A DNA stretch of 64,000 bases, from assembly GCF_014904735.1 (NCBI RefSeq), contig NZ_JACZCR010000010.1:1-64000 (forward strand), written 5' to 3'. The notes beneath the pieces were generated by a model. The model was not told where the DNA came from and ran no database searches. It worked only from the letters and a program-made list of their open reading frames with translations. Shown here piece by piece: positions 53,529 to 62,373 of this stretch. The stretch comes from Microbulbifer hainanensis (GTDB taxonomy: Bacteria; Pseudomonadota; Gammaproteobacteria; Pseudomonadales; Cellvibrionaceae). Both the position numbers and the translations under genes were made by a program. How positions within the stretch are numbered: the first letter of the stretch is position 1; every line of letters starts with the position of its first letter.

Positions 53529-56246
53529 ATGCTACTGACTTCAAAATACAGCCTGCCGGACTGCCCCGAGCACACCCTGGCGCGGCCGCGACTGCTGTCG
53601 CTGCTCGACGAGAGCCACAGCGACCAGCTGCTGCTGGTCACTGCGCCGGCGGGTTACGGCAAGACCACCCTGATCTCTTCCTGGGCCCTGACCCTGGACA
53701 CCCCGGTGGCCTGGTTTTCCCTCGACGCCAGCGACAACGATCCGGGCCAGTTCTGCCGCTATCTGGTAGAGAGTGTGCACCGGGCCACCGGCAACGGCGT
53801 GCCGGAGACCCACAAACTGCTTGCTGCCCAGCAGCGCCCGGACGCCGCACTGATCATCAGCCAGATGCTGGCGGAACTGCGCGGTCTGCCGAGCGAACTG
53901 CGCATCGTCCTCGATGACTACCACCAGATCGACAACAGCGCCGTCCACGACGCCACCCGCTTCCTGCTGCGCCACGCCCCTGCGGGTATTGGCATAGTGC
54001 TGACCAGTCGCAGCCAGCCGCCCCTCGGCCTCGCCTCGCTGCGGGTGGCCGGGCGCCTGCTGGAACTGGGCAGCGCGGAGCTGGCACTGACCACCGATGA
54101 AATCGCCGAACTGCTCAAGCAGCGCCTCCCCTTCCCGCTGGACAGCGACCGCGTGGACCAGCTGCACCAGCTCAGCGAAGGCTGGCCACCGGCGGTGCAG
54201 CTATTCACCCTGTCTGTGCGCGATCGCGAGGAAGTGGACCGCTACTTCGCCGAACTGGAACAGGGCCACAGCCATATTCTCGATTATCTCGCGGAGGAAG
54301 TGCTGGAGCGGCTGGAGCCGCAGTTGCGCGAGCTGCTCGCCAGCACCTCCATCCTGACCCGGGTCAACGCCCAGCTGGCGGAACAGCTCAGCGGCCTCAG
54401 CGACGGCCAGCAGTTGCTGGAGCAGACGGCGCGCCGCGGACTTTTCCTGCAGGCACAGGATTCCAGCCGCCAGTGGTTCCGCTATCACCCGGTGTTTGCG
54501 CGCTTCCTGCAGCGCCAGCTTACCGACACCTCGCGCCTGCACCAGCTGCATGAGACCGCCAGCGATACCTGGCTGGCCATGGGCCAGCCGGTCGAGGCCC
54601 TGCGCCACGCGCTCGAGGCCCGCGACAGCAAACGGGTCCAGCAACTGCTGGCCGGCCAGGGTGAACAACTGCTGCGGGAGGGCCAGAGCCGCCTGCTCAA
54701 GGACAGCCTCAACTGGCTCGGCGAGGAAGAGCTGCAGCGCAACGCGCGCTTCGCGCTGATCGCCGCCAAGCTGGCACAGGAAAATTACGAACACGACCAG
54801 TGCGAGAAGTATCTCGCAGCCGCCGAGAGCTGGCTGCAGCGCGAGGATCCAGCCCAGTGGCGGGACTACGAGGGCGCCTTTGCCGCCGCCCGCGCCCAGG
54901 CCGCCGTGGCCCGTGGACAGACTCTGCTGGCCAAGGAGTACGCCGAGGAAGCACTTACACTGCTGCGCAACGACCAGCGCGGCGACCGCACCGCGGCCCT
55001 ACTGGTGACCGGCGAGACCAGCTTCTGCCTCGGCGAACTTGAAGAGGCCAAGGCACACATGCAGGAAGTGGAGGCCCTGGCCATCGCCGAGCAGGACTAC
55101 CCCAGCGCCACCTGGGCCATCTGCCAGCAGACAGAAATCGCCATCGCCCAGGGGCTGATGAAAAAGGCCGCCGCGCTGCAGGAGCGCGCCTTCCGCATGG
55201 TGCAGGAACACCACCTGTACGGCCTGCCGATTTCCGAATTCATCTGCCGCCTGCGCGGACAGCTGCAGTGGGAACAGGGCGACCTGGAAGGCGCCGCGCG
55301 TTCCGCCCGCCGCGGCATGCAGATCAACCGCAAAGTGGGCGAGCGCTGGCTGCTACCGGAGTACACGCTGCTATTGAAGGTCGCCCAGGCCCGTGGAGAA
55401 AAAGAAGAATCCCAGGAGTGGCTGGCGCGGATCAGCCGCCTGATGGCCGGCGAGCGCTATCATCGCGACTGGATAGCCAATGCCGATGCCGTGCGCATCC
55501 GCGTCTGGCGCGCGCTGGGCGACCAGGTCGCCATCGCCGCCTGGCTCGAACAGGCGCAGCCGGTGGCCGACCGGCCGAGCAACCATTTCGAACAGTGCCA
55601 CGGCCGCAACCACGTCCGCGCGATGATCGAACTGCACCGCTGGTCCGATGCCAATCGCCTGCTCAGCCGCCTGCAGCAGGTGGCGCGGGAATGCGGTCTG
55701 GTGACCGACTGCCTGCGCAACCTGGTGCTGGAATCCCGCCTGCTGTGGCTGCGCGAGCAGCGCGGCGGCGCCATCAACGCCATCCGCGAGGCCCTCAGCA
55801 TCTCGGTGGAGCGGGATTTCTCCGCGAGCTTCCTGCAAGTGGGCAAGCCGTTGATCGTGATCTTGAAAGCGGCGCTGGAAACAGAACTCAGCGACGCCGA
55901 GCGCGACAAGGCGCAGGAACTGATCCGGCTCGCCCAGCAGCAGCCGGAACTGGACGGCGGTATCCGCATCGAGCTGGACGAGACGATTATCCGCGAAATT
56001 CTCGACAGCGACGCGGTGCCGGATTTCCTGCGTCATTCACCGCTGACCCCGCGGGAGTGGCAGGTACTCAACGCGATTCACTCGGGACTGTCCAACGAGC
56101 GCATCGCGCGGCATTTCAAGGTCGCGCCCAGCACCATCAAGACCCATATCCGCAGTCTTTACCAGAAACTGGACGTCAAGGATCGCCAGGAGGCCATCGC
56201 ACTCGCCGAGCAGATGCTGCGCTCAGTGCAGGACCAGCCCGACTGA
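53529..56246 (+). CDS. malT: MalT-type LuxR-family regulator
   Basis: A 905-residue STAND-family activator. An NTPase domain has Walker A TAPAGYGKTTLISS. A long helical repeat (tetratricopeptide-like) sensor region spans about residues 350-800. A C-terminal LuxR helix-turn-helix has LTPREWQVLNAIHSGLSNERIARHFKVAPSTIKTHIRSLY. In enteric bacteria MalT binds maltotriose and ATP and activates maltodextrin genes. Here it lies directly upstream of a GH13 alpha-glucosidase whose leader has a MalT-box match, supporting the same role. Confidence 0.92.
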   Translation: MLLTSKYSLPDCPEHTLARPRLLSLLDESHSDQLLLVTAPAGYGKTTLISSWALTLDTPVAWFSLDASDNDPGQFCRYLVESVHRATGNGVPETHKLLAAQQRPDAALIISQMLAELRGLPSELRIVLDDYHQIDNSAVHDATRFLLRHAPAGIGIVLTSRSQPPLGLASLRVAGRLLELGSAELALTTDEIAELLKQRLPFPLDSDRVDQLHQLSEGWPPAVQLFTLSVRDREEVDRYFAELEQGHSHILDYLAEEVLERLEPQLRELLASTSILTRVNAQLAEQLSGLSDGQQLLEQTARRGLFLQAQDSSRQWFRYHPVFARFLQRQLTDTSRLHQLHETASDTWLAMGQPVEALRHALEARDSKRVQQLLAGQGEQLLREGQSRLLKDSLNWLGEEELQRNARFALIAAKLAQENYEHDQCEKYLAAAESWLQREDPAQWRDYEGAFAAARAQAAVARGQTLLAKEYAEEALTLLRNDQRGDRTAALLVTGETSFCLGELEEAKAHMQEVEALAIAEQDYPSATWAICQQTEIAIAQGLMKKAAALQERAFRMVQEHHLYGLPISEFICRLRGQLQWEQGDLEGAARSARRGMQINRKVGERWLLPEYTLLLKVAQARGEKEESQEWLARISRLMAGERYHRDWIANADAVRIRVWRALGDQVAIAAWLEQAQPVADRPSNHFEQCHGRNHVRAMIELHRWSDANRLLSRLQQVARECGLVTDCLRNLVLESRLLWLREQRGGAINAIREALSISVERDFSASFLQVGKPLIVILKAALETELSDAERDKAQELIRLAQQQPELDGGIRIELDETIIREILDSDAVPDFLRHSPLTPREWQVLNAIHSGLSNERIARHFKVAPSTIKTHIRSLYQKLDVKDRQEAIALAEQMLRSVQDQPD

Positions 56247-56329
56247 CCGGTTTCCCCCGGGAGCGGCACGGCTGCTTCCGCGGGTAAACGGCTAATCCCC
56301 GACCCTTATCCTCCCCCTCCCCCCTCATC

Positions 56330-56339
56330 GGGGAGGAGG
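56330..56339 (+). promoter_or_regulatory. Candidate MalT box upstream of alpha-glucosidase
   Basis: GGGGAGGAGG matches the MalT consensus GGGGA(T/G)GAGG exactly. It lies 67 bases before the alpha-glucosidase ATG. A weaker G-rich match is on the other strand just upstream (56311-56327). The sequence around it is simple and C/G-rich, so chance is possible. Confidence 0.55.
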
Positions 56340-56406
56340 AAACCCCCGCTCCGCGCCGCCATACTGCACCCTATCCTAATAAGCGACAATCCAATGGACT
56401 GTAGTT

Positions 56407-58065
56407 ATGAGTGGTAACTCCATCAGCGACAACAAAGGGGAGTGGTGGCGCAACAGCGTTATCTACCAGATCTACCCCCGCAGCTTCTGCGACGCCAACG
56501 GCGACGGCATCGGCGACCTGCCCGGTATCACCCAGAAGCTCGACTATGTACAGTCCCTCGGCGTGGACGCCATCTGGATTTCGCCCTTCTTCAAGTCGCC
56601 GATGGTGGATTTCGGTTACGACGTATCCGACTACCGCGACGTGGATCCGATCTTCGGCAACCTGCAGGATTTCGATGACCTGATCGAAGCCGCCCACGCG
56701 CGCTGCCTGAAGGTGATCATCGACCAGATCCTGAGCCACACCTCCGACCAGCACCCCTGGTTCGAGGAGAGCCGCGCCAACCGCGACAACCCCAAGGCCG
56801 ACTGGTACGTGTGGGCCGATCCGAAGCCCGACGGCAGCGCCCCCAACAACTGGATGTCCAATTTCGGTGGCAGCGCCTGGCGCTGGTGCACCCGCCGTCG
56901 CCAGTACTACCTGACCAACTTCCTGAAGGAACAGCCGGATCTGAACCTGCACAACCCGGAAGTCCAGGAGCAACTGCTGGCGGATCTGAAATTCTGGCTC
57001 GACCGCGGTGTGGACGGCTTCCGCCTGGACGCCATCAACCACGCGTTCCACGACCGGTCGCTGCAGGACAATCCGCCGCGCCCACTGGAACTGGATGAAA
57101 ACGGCCAACCGCCGGTCAACACCTATCACTACCAGTGGCATATTCACGACAAGTCACAGCCGGAAAACCTGGTATTCCTGCAGCGCGTACGCGAGCTGAT
57201 GGACGAGTACCCGAACACCATCACCATGGGTGAAGTGGGCGACGACAACACTCACAAGATCATGGCCGAGTACACGACGGAAAAGCGCCTCAACATGGCC
57301 TACTCCTTCGATCTGCTCGCCAGTGACCACAGCGCGGAATTCCTGCGCAACACGCTGGAAAGAAACCGCGAAGTGATCGAGAACGGCTGGCCCTGCTGGT
57401 CCATCGCCAACCACGACGTGCCGCGTTCACTGACCCGCTGGAACGCGGAATTCAATCGCGAACAGGCGCTCGCCCGCGCACCGCTGTTCGTACTGATGCA
57501 GCTCACCCTGCGCGGCAGCGTCTGCCTGTACCAGGGTGAGGAACTGGGACTGGAAGAAGCGGATATCGCTTTCGAAGATCTGCAGGATCCCTACGGCATC
57601 AACCTGTGGCCGGAATTCAAGGGCCGCGACGGCTGCCGTACGCCGATGCCCTGGTTCAACAGCGGTGAGATCAACGCTGGCTTCTCCAAGGTCAAACCCT
57701 GGCTGCCGGTACCGCAGGAACATCATTCCAAGGCCGTCAGCGTGCAGCAGGACAACCCGCACTCCACGCTGAACCAGTTCCGCGCGCTGATCGATTGGCA
57801 CAAGGGCCTGTCTGCGGAAATCGCCAGCGCGCAACAGGAAGTGCTGGAAACCGGAAACGACCTGCTGGCGTTTTATCGCCGCGGGGCCAGCGAACAGTTA
57901 CTGGTGGTATTGAATATGGGATCCGGCGAAGAAACGTTTGCACTGCCCGCGGAATTTGCCGAGGCAGAAGACATTACGCCGTCGCTGTTCCCAGGTGAAG
58001 TAGCCGCAGACAAGATCAAGTTGCCGGTCGCCGGCGCCCGCGTCCTGCGCATCACCAAGAATTAA
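56407..58065 (+). CDS. GH13 alpha-glucosidase
   Basis: A 552-residue retaining alpha-glucosidase of glycoside hydrolase family 13 (subfamily 23-like), which releases glucose from maltose and short oligosaccharides. Catalytic residues: nucleophile Asp208 in GFRLDAINH, acid/base Glu276 in TMGEVGDD, and transition-state stabiliser Asp337 in IANHDVPR. The N-terminus is WWRNSVIYQIYPRSFCDANGDGIGDL. No signal peptide, so it is cytoplasmic. No good ribosome site precedes the ATG at 56407. It follows malT by 160 bases and ends at a hairpin. Confidence 0.94.
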   Translation: MSGNSISDNKGEWWRNSVIYQIYPRSFCDANGDGIGDLPGITQKLDYVQSLGVDAIWISPFFKSPMVDFGYDVSDYRDVDPIFGNLQDFDDLIEAAHARCLKVIIDQILSHTSDQHPWFEESRANRDNPKADWYVWADPKPDGSAPNNWMSNFGGSAWRWCTRRRQYYLTNFLKEQPDLNLHNPEVQEQLLADLKFWLDRGVDGFRLDAINHAFHDRSLQDNPPRPLELDENGQPPVNTYHYQWHIHDKSQPENLVFLQRVRELMDEYPNTITMGEVGDDNTHKIMAEYTTEKRLNMAYSFDLLASDHSAEFLRNTLERNREVIENGWPCWSIANHDVPRSLTRWNAEFNREQALARAPLFVLMQLTLRGSVCLYQGEELGLEEADIAFEDLQDPYGINLWPEFKGRDGCRTPMPWFNSGEINAGFSKVKPWLPVPQEHHSKAVSVQQDNPHSTLNQFRALIDWHKGLSAEIASAQQEVLETGNDLLAFYRRGASEQLLVVLNMGSGEETFALPAEFAEAEDITPSLFPGEVAADKIKLPVAGARVLRITKN

Positions 58066-58097
58066 ACCGGAGCATTCAGTCAGTTTCAGTTTAAGAG

Positions 58098-58136
58098 GCG
58101 CCCCGGCCCAGAACCGCCATTCGTCAGCCGGGGCGC
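58098..58136 (+). terminator. Hairpin after alpha-glucosidase gene
   Basis: A 10-bp stem GCGCCCCGGC (58098-58107) with its complement GCCGGGGCGC (58127-58136) is followed by a T-rich stretch. It lies 33 bases after the stop codon. Confidence 0.7.
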
Positions 58137-58180
58137 TTCGCCTTTTCTTTCTGCTCTCTCTTCCTGAGCTTAAGCTTGTT

Positions 58181-58203
58181 GCCGGCCTCGCGCCGGCTTT
58201 TTT
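58181..58203 (+). terminator. Rho-independent terminator upstream of merR
   Basis: GCCGGC-CTCGC-GCCGGC (58181-58197) is followed by six T. With the preceding hairpin it isolates the merR unit from the alpha-glucosidase transcript. Confidence 0.8.
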
Positions 58204-58239
58204 ATTGCCGTATGCTCGGGAAAACTCCGGAAGCATCCA

Positions 58240-58632
58240 ATGAATATCCAGGCATTTTCCGCACGCACCGGTATCAGCGCACACACCCTGCGTTACTACG
58301 AGAAAATCGGCCTGCTGCGCCGCGTGCAGCGCCTGCCCAATGGGCACCGGAACTTCTCCGAAGCCGACCTGCGCTGGATCGAGTTTGTACAGCGCCTGAA
58401 AGACACCGGCATGCCGCTGGAACAGATCCACCACTACGCCGACCTGCGCGAAGCCGGTGACAACACGCTTGCCGAGCGCCAGCAACTGCTCGAAGACCAC
58501 GCCAACCACCTGCGGGAATCCATCGCGCAGCAACAGCAACACCTCGACAAGCTGAACGACAAGATTGCCCTGTACCGCAGCGCCGTCAAACGCGGCCGAC
58601 TGTCCTGCCCCCGTCTGCCCCAACCCGCTTGA
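58240..58632 (+). CDS. MerR-family transcriptional regulator
   Basis: A 130-residue MerR-type activator. A winged helix at the N-terminus ([26 protein letters not shown], then [23 protein letters not shown]) is followed by a long dimerisation helix (about residues 78-115). A cysteine near the end ([11 protein letters not shown]) could be a sensor but lacks a metal-binding pattern. It resembles the AdhR/NmlR-like group. Its stop codon overlaps the -35 box of a MerR-type promoter that drives the next gene, a clear regulator-target pair. Confidence 0.93.
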   Translation: MNIQAFSARTGISAHTLRYYEKIGLLRRVQRLPNGHRNFSEADLRWIEFVQRLKDTGMPLEQIHHYADLREAGDNTLAERQQLLEDHANHLRESIAQQQQHLDKLNDKIALYRSAVKRGRLSCPRLPQPA

Positions 58633-58659
58633 CTTAGAGTCGACTCCAACGGCTAACCT
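58629..58659 (+). promoter_or_regulatory. MerR-type promoter with 19-bp spacer and operator
   Basis: -35 TTGACT (58629-58634) and -10 TAACCT (58654-58659) are separated by 19 bp, the hallmark of MerR-regulated promoters. The spacer holds the near-perfect dyad TTAGAGTCGACTCCAA (58634-58649), with a perfect GAGTCGACTC core. The -35 overlaps the merR stop codon (58630-58632). Confidence 0.85.
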
Positions 58660-58699
58660 GTTCCCCGACGACATATCAATCATGCAGGGGGAACAACCA

Positions 58700-59089
58700 A
58701 TGAGCGAAATTCAGAGCGAACGCTTCCAGCGCGGCTGGGAAAAACTGCGGGAGATCGACGGCGAAGCCGGGGAGAAGGTCATCGAATCCCTGCGCGAAAT
58801 TGCCCCGGACCTGGCCCGCTTTACGATCGAATTCCCGTTCGGGGATATCTACAGCCGCCCGGCACTGGACCTGAAGTCGCGGGAAATCGCTACGGTTGCG
58901 GCGCTGACCGCAATGGGCAATGCGGCGCCGCAACTCAAGGTGCATATTCACGGCGCACTGAACGTCGGCTGTTCGCCGGAAGAAGTGATCGAGGTCATTA
59001 TCCAGATGGCAGTCTACGCCGGCTTTCCCGCCGCGCTGAACGGCGCCTTTGCAGCGCAGGAGGTTTTTTCCGAGCGCGGTCTACTCTAA
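58700..59089 (+). CDS. Carboxymuconolactone decarboxylase-family protein
   Basis: A 129-residue CMD-fold protein ([36 protein letters not shown], then [35 protein letters not shown]). The single Cys in NVGCSPEE is not part of a CxxC, so an AhpD-type peroxidase role is unlikely; gamma-carboxymuconolactone decarboxylase or a related decarboxylase/isomerase is the family call. It starts at ATG 58700 with AGGGGGA seven bases before (an ATG at 58682 lies upstream of that site). It is controlled by the MerR promoter. Confidence 0.88.
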   Translation: MSEIQSERFQRGWEKLREIDGEAGEKVIESLREIAPDLARFTIEFPFGDIYSRPALDLKSREIATVAALTAMGNAAPQLKVHIHGALNVGCSPEEVIEVIIQMAVYAGFPAALNGAFAAQEVFSERGLL

Positions 59090-59121
59090 TTAACCCGGCA
59101 ATAGTTAATTGCCGGGTTAAT
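59089..59121. terminator. Hairpin between convergent CMD and GDSL genes
   Basis: A perfect 14-bp stem ATTAACCCGGCAAT with a 5-base loop, located between converging stops. The A/T-rich stem ends give short T-runs on both strands, so it can act in both directions. Confidence 0.78.
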
Positions 59122-59131
59122 AAATACGGAG

Positions 59132-60412
59132 CTAACGCGCGATCAACGCATCAATGGCAATCGCATCGGCCATGGCGCGGTTGCCCGCGTCGCCCGGGTG
59201 CAGGTGGTCGCCGGAATCGTACTCGGCGCGTATACGCCGCGGCTGCTGCGGATCGCGTACCACCTGATCGAAATCCACTACCGCGTCAAATTCACCGCTC
59301 TCGCGTATCCAGCGATTGACCTGCTGTCGCAGTTTTTCCTTGTCTGCGCTGTAATAGCCGTGCACGGGGGATTCCTGCAAGGCGCCGGCAAATGGCGTCA
59401 GGGTGGCTCCCAGGATACGTACGCCGTGCAGGTGCGCACGCGCAATCAACTGGCGATAGAGCGCGATCAGCTGTTGCGCTGTCGGCAGTGATTTTTGCGG
59501 CGCCAGTGCGGAGCCGGGCCAGCCGATGTCATTGATTCCCATCAGCACAATTGCGCTCTCGACACCCGGCTGTGCGAGAACATCGCGCTGGAACCGCGCC
59601 AGCGCATTTTCCCCCATGCCGTTATCGAGCAGGCGCGCGCCGGAAATCCCCGCATTCACTACCGCGATATTCTGCGGCGCCAGCCGCGCGGCGAGATAAT
59701 CCGGCCAGCGGTGATCGGCATCCAGCGTGGCACCGTTGCCATCGGTAATCGAGTCACCGAACGCCACCACAACCTTGCCGGGCGCCGCGGTATTCACCAG
59801 AACACCGCTCAGGAATACCCGCGTATCGGTAGTCGACTGCACTTTCAGGTCCGGCGCCTTCACCTGATTGCCGGCCGCGATATAGGCGGTCTGGCGGCCA
59901 TCCCAGTGAAAGGTTTCCGGTGGCGTCGGCTCCGGTAGATACAAACTGACCGATAGCCGCTGCAGCGCCTCAACCGGAAGCACAACGGGATCGCTGAGCA
60001 GAGTTGCCCCGGCGGCGATACGCGGCGATTTTTCACCGGAAAACGTCAGCTGTTGGTCCGATCCCGCCAGTGTCTGCGCGCCGTCGCCAGCCAGTGCCAA
60101 GTGTGCGGCCCCGATATACAGCGGATGGCTGCCGTATTTATTCGACAACTCCACGCGCACCTGCTTGCCGCCAACACTCACCCGCACCACCTGCCGCAGT
60201 GTCTGGTCCCAGAAGTGAAAAGGGGTTTTGGTCGGCAGTGCGAAGTCACCGTTCCAGCGCGGCTGCGGGCTCGCGGTCCAGGTCGCCACCCAGTGATTGC
60301 CGGTCACCGCTGTATCGGCGGCGGCCAGCGGTGACAGCGCGATCAACAAGGCCAGCAAAAACTGCCGCGCCGGGTGCCAGCCAACGCTGGAAAAGCTCAT
60401 TATTGTTTCCAT
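59132..60412 (-). CDS. Exported SGNH/GDSL hydrolase
   Basis: A 426-residue secreted esterase. The signal peptide is QFLLALLIALSPLAAA. An N-terminal beta domain is followed by the SGNH blocks: block I FGDSITDGNGA (nucleophile Ser), block II Gly in NAGISGARLL, block III GINDIG and block V DHLHPGDAGN with the Asp/His of the triad. Relatives act on carbohydrate acetates or other esters. ATG 60412 has AGGAG upstream. The substrate is not known. Confidence 0.91.
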   Translation of the reverse strand: METIMSFSSVGWHPARQFLLALLIALSPLAAADTAVTGNHWVATWTASPQPRWNGDFALPTKTPFHFWDQTLRQVVRVSVGGKQVRVELSNKYGSHPLYIGAAHLALAGDGAQTLAGSDQQLTFSGEKSPRIAAGATLLSDPVVLPVEALQRLSVSLYLPEPTPPETFHWDGRQTAYIAAGNQVKAPDLKVQSTTDTRVFLSGVLVNTAAPGKVVVAFGDSITDGNGATLDADHRWPDYLAARLAPQNIAVVNAGISGARLLDNGMGENALARFQRDVLAQPGVESAIVLMGINDIGWPGSALAPQKSLPTAQQLIALYRQLIARAHLHGVRILGATLTPFAGALQESPVHGYYSADKEKLRQQVNRWIRESGEFDAVVDFDQVVRDPQQPRRIRAEYDSGDHLHPGDAGNRAMADAIAIDALIAR

Positions 60413-60466
60413 GAAAAATCTCCTGATGTGCAGCTCCGCTGCACTCGACTAAAGTCCTACTGTTTT

Positions 60467-61258
60467 TTACAGGCTATCCACCACACCGCCATCCACCCGC
60501 AGCGCCGCACCGGTCGTGGCTGAAGCCAGGGGGGAGGCCACATAGACCACCATGTGCGCAACCTCCTCCACGGTGGCGGGGCGCTGGATGATCGAGCTGG
60601 GGCGGTTCTCCTGCACGAAGGCTGTGCCCGCCGCCTCCAGCGAAAGACCGGACGCTTCCACCTCCTCGCGCAGCATTTCTTCCACCCCTTCCGACAGGGT
60701 CGGTCCCGGCAACACGGCGTTTACAGTCACTCCGGTCCCGCTCGCCCGCTTGGCCAGACCGCGGGAAATCGCGAGGTTCGCCGTCTTGGTCATGCCGTAG
60801 TGGATCATGTCGGCGGGAATATTGAGCGCGGATTCCGAGGACAGGAAAATGATCCGCCCCCAGTTTTTTGCCAGCATCCCCGGCAGATAGGCGCGCGACA
60901 ATCTCACCCCGGACAACACGTTCACCTCATAGAATCGCGTCCACTCCGCATCCGGAATTTCGAAAAAATCCTGCGGACCGAAAATGCCCAGATTGTTGAC
61001 CAGGATATCCGCCTCCGGCTCAGCGGCGATCAGCGCCGCACAGCCTTCCGCGGTACCGAGATCCTCAGCCACACCGCGCACCTCTGCGCCGGGAAAGGCC
61101 GCGCGCAATGTATCCAGCCCCTCGTCTACGGCGGCCTGGCTGCGGCCATTGATGACCACGGTGGCACCGCACCCCGCCAGTCCGCGGGCGATCGCAAAAC
61201 CGATACCTTTGGTCGAACCGCTGATCACGGCGTTTTTACCGGAAAGATCAATCTGCAT
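60467..61258 (-). CDS. SDR-family oxidoreductase
   Basis: A 263-residue classical short-chain dehydrogenase. Cofactor motif AVISGSTKGIGFAIARGLA, NNLG, and the active-site Tyr-x3-Lys in MIHYGMTKTANLA with the Ser in FLSSESALNI. Arg after the cofactor turn (VINGRSQAAV) suggests NADP. The ATG at 61258 has AGGAG six bases upstream. It is divergent from the LysR gene, its likely regulator. Confidence 0.9.
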   Translation of the reverse strand: MQIDLSGKNAVISGSTKGIGFAIARGLAGCGATVVINGRSQAAVDEGLDTLRAAFPGAEVRGVAEDLGTAEGCAALIAAEPEADILVNNLGIFGPQDFFEIPDAEWTRFYEVNVLSGVRLSRAYLPGMLAKNWGRIIFLSSESALNIPADMIHYGMTKTANLAISRGLAKRASGTGVTVNAVLPGPTLSEGVEEMLREEVEASGLSLEAAGTAFVQENRPSSIIQRPATVEEVAHMVVYVASPLASATTGAALRVDGGVVDSL

Positions 61259-61417
61259 GGCTATCTCCTGAATTTCGCCAGTTGCACAGTTGGAGCCGGG
61301 CCCCACCCGCCGCCCGCTCCGGCACAATTTGCCAAGCGTAAGCTGGGCCGGGCGGCAATGGTCGCTATTGTGGCGCCGCGCCTGCCCGTTGATAATTCAG
61401 GTAACCGATAAAACACC

Positions 61418-61434
61418 TTCAAAAATTATTTGAA
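61418..61434. promoter_or_regulatory. Candidate LysR operator
   Basis: TTCAAA-AATTA-TTTGAA is a perfect 6-bp inverted repeat with a 5-base spacer, containing the T-N11-A form typical of LysR sites. It lies in the divergent promoter region, one base before the LysR ATG. Confidence 0.5.
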
Positions 61435-61435
61435 A

Positions 61436-62323
61436 ATGCCCAATCTCAACGATCTGCAACTCTTCGTGGAAGCCGCGCGCCTGGGTTCATTGAGCGCCGC
61501 CGCGCGACAGCTGGAACGCACCCCGGCCGTCGCCAGCGCCGGCCTGAAAAGACTGGAAGAAGAGCTGCGGGTGCGGCTGGTGGAGCGCAATACACGCAGC
61601 CTGCGCCTGACACCGGAGGGACTGCTGTTTCACGAACGGGTGAAACAGGCATTACAGCTGCTGGATGAGGCACAACACGCCATCCACAATGACTGCGCGG
61701 AGATCATCGGCGAGATTCGCCTGACGGCGCCGGTAGACTTCGCCCGGCAGTGGTTGCGCCCACTGATGGATGCCTTCCAGGCCGATCACCCGCAGGTGCA
61801 CTTTACGCTCTTCGCCGGGGACTCCCTGCGCGACCTGGTCTCGGAACCACTGGACCTGGCGCTGCGCTACGGCGAGCTACCGGATTCCGCGCTGGTGGCC
61901 CGGCGACTGATCAACAACCGCCGCCTGGTGGTGGGCTCCCCGGACTACTTCGCCCGCTGCGGCCGCCCCCGGCACCCGCGGGATCTCGCGCAACACAACT
62001 GCCTGGTCTACCTGAATCGCGGCATCGCCTACCGCCGCTGGCCCTTCCAGCGCCGCGGCGAATCGGTGGTGGTAGAAGTCAACGGCGACCGGGTGTGCAA
62101 TGACGGCGCCATAGTGCGCGATTGGATCCTGGACGGCGCTGGCCTCGCCTACAAAAGCGAGCTGGACGTGCGCAGCGACATCGCCGCCGGGAAATTGGAG
62201 CCGGCGTTTGGCGACTGGCAGGGCAGCCCGGCGCCGCTGAGCGCCGTCTACCCGGGCAGCGGCCCCCGACCGATCCGGGTCCGCAAGTTTGTCGAGTTTC
62301 TGCGCCAGGAGCTGCGTGTCTAA
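61436..62323 (+). CDS. LysR-family transcriptional regulator
   Basis: A 295-residue regulator. N-terminal helix-turn-helix (LQLFVEAARLGSLSAAARQLERTPAVASAGLKRLEEELRVRLVERNTRSL), then a periplasmic-binding-protein-like effector domain (about residues 88-295; LTAPVDFARQWLRPLMDAF, LDLALRYGELPDSAL) of the CrgA type. The ATG at 61436 is used; a TTG at 61430 precedes it. It is divergent from the SDR gene, the usual arrangement in which LysR regulates its neighbour and itself. Confidence 0.92.
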   Translation: MPNLNDLQLFVEAARLGSLSAAARQLERTPAVASAGLKRLEEELRVRLVERNTRSLRLTPEGLLFHERVKQALQLLDEAQHAIHNDCAEIIGEIRLTAPVDFARQWLRPLMDAFQADHPQVHFTLFAGDSLRDLVSEPLDLALRYGELPDSALVARRLINNRRLVVGSPDYFARCGRPRHPRDLAQHNCLVYLNRGIAYRRWPFQRRGESVVVEVNGDRVCNDGAIVRDWILDGAGLAYKSELDVRSDIAAGKLEPAFGDWQGSPAPLSAVYPGSGPRPIRVRKFVEFLRQELRV

Positions 62324-62373
62324 CAGAACCCCGAGCAGAACCTCGAGAGCAGAACGCCGGTAGTCGAAAAAAA

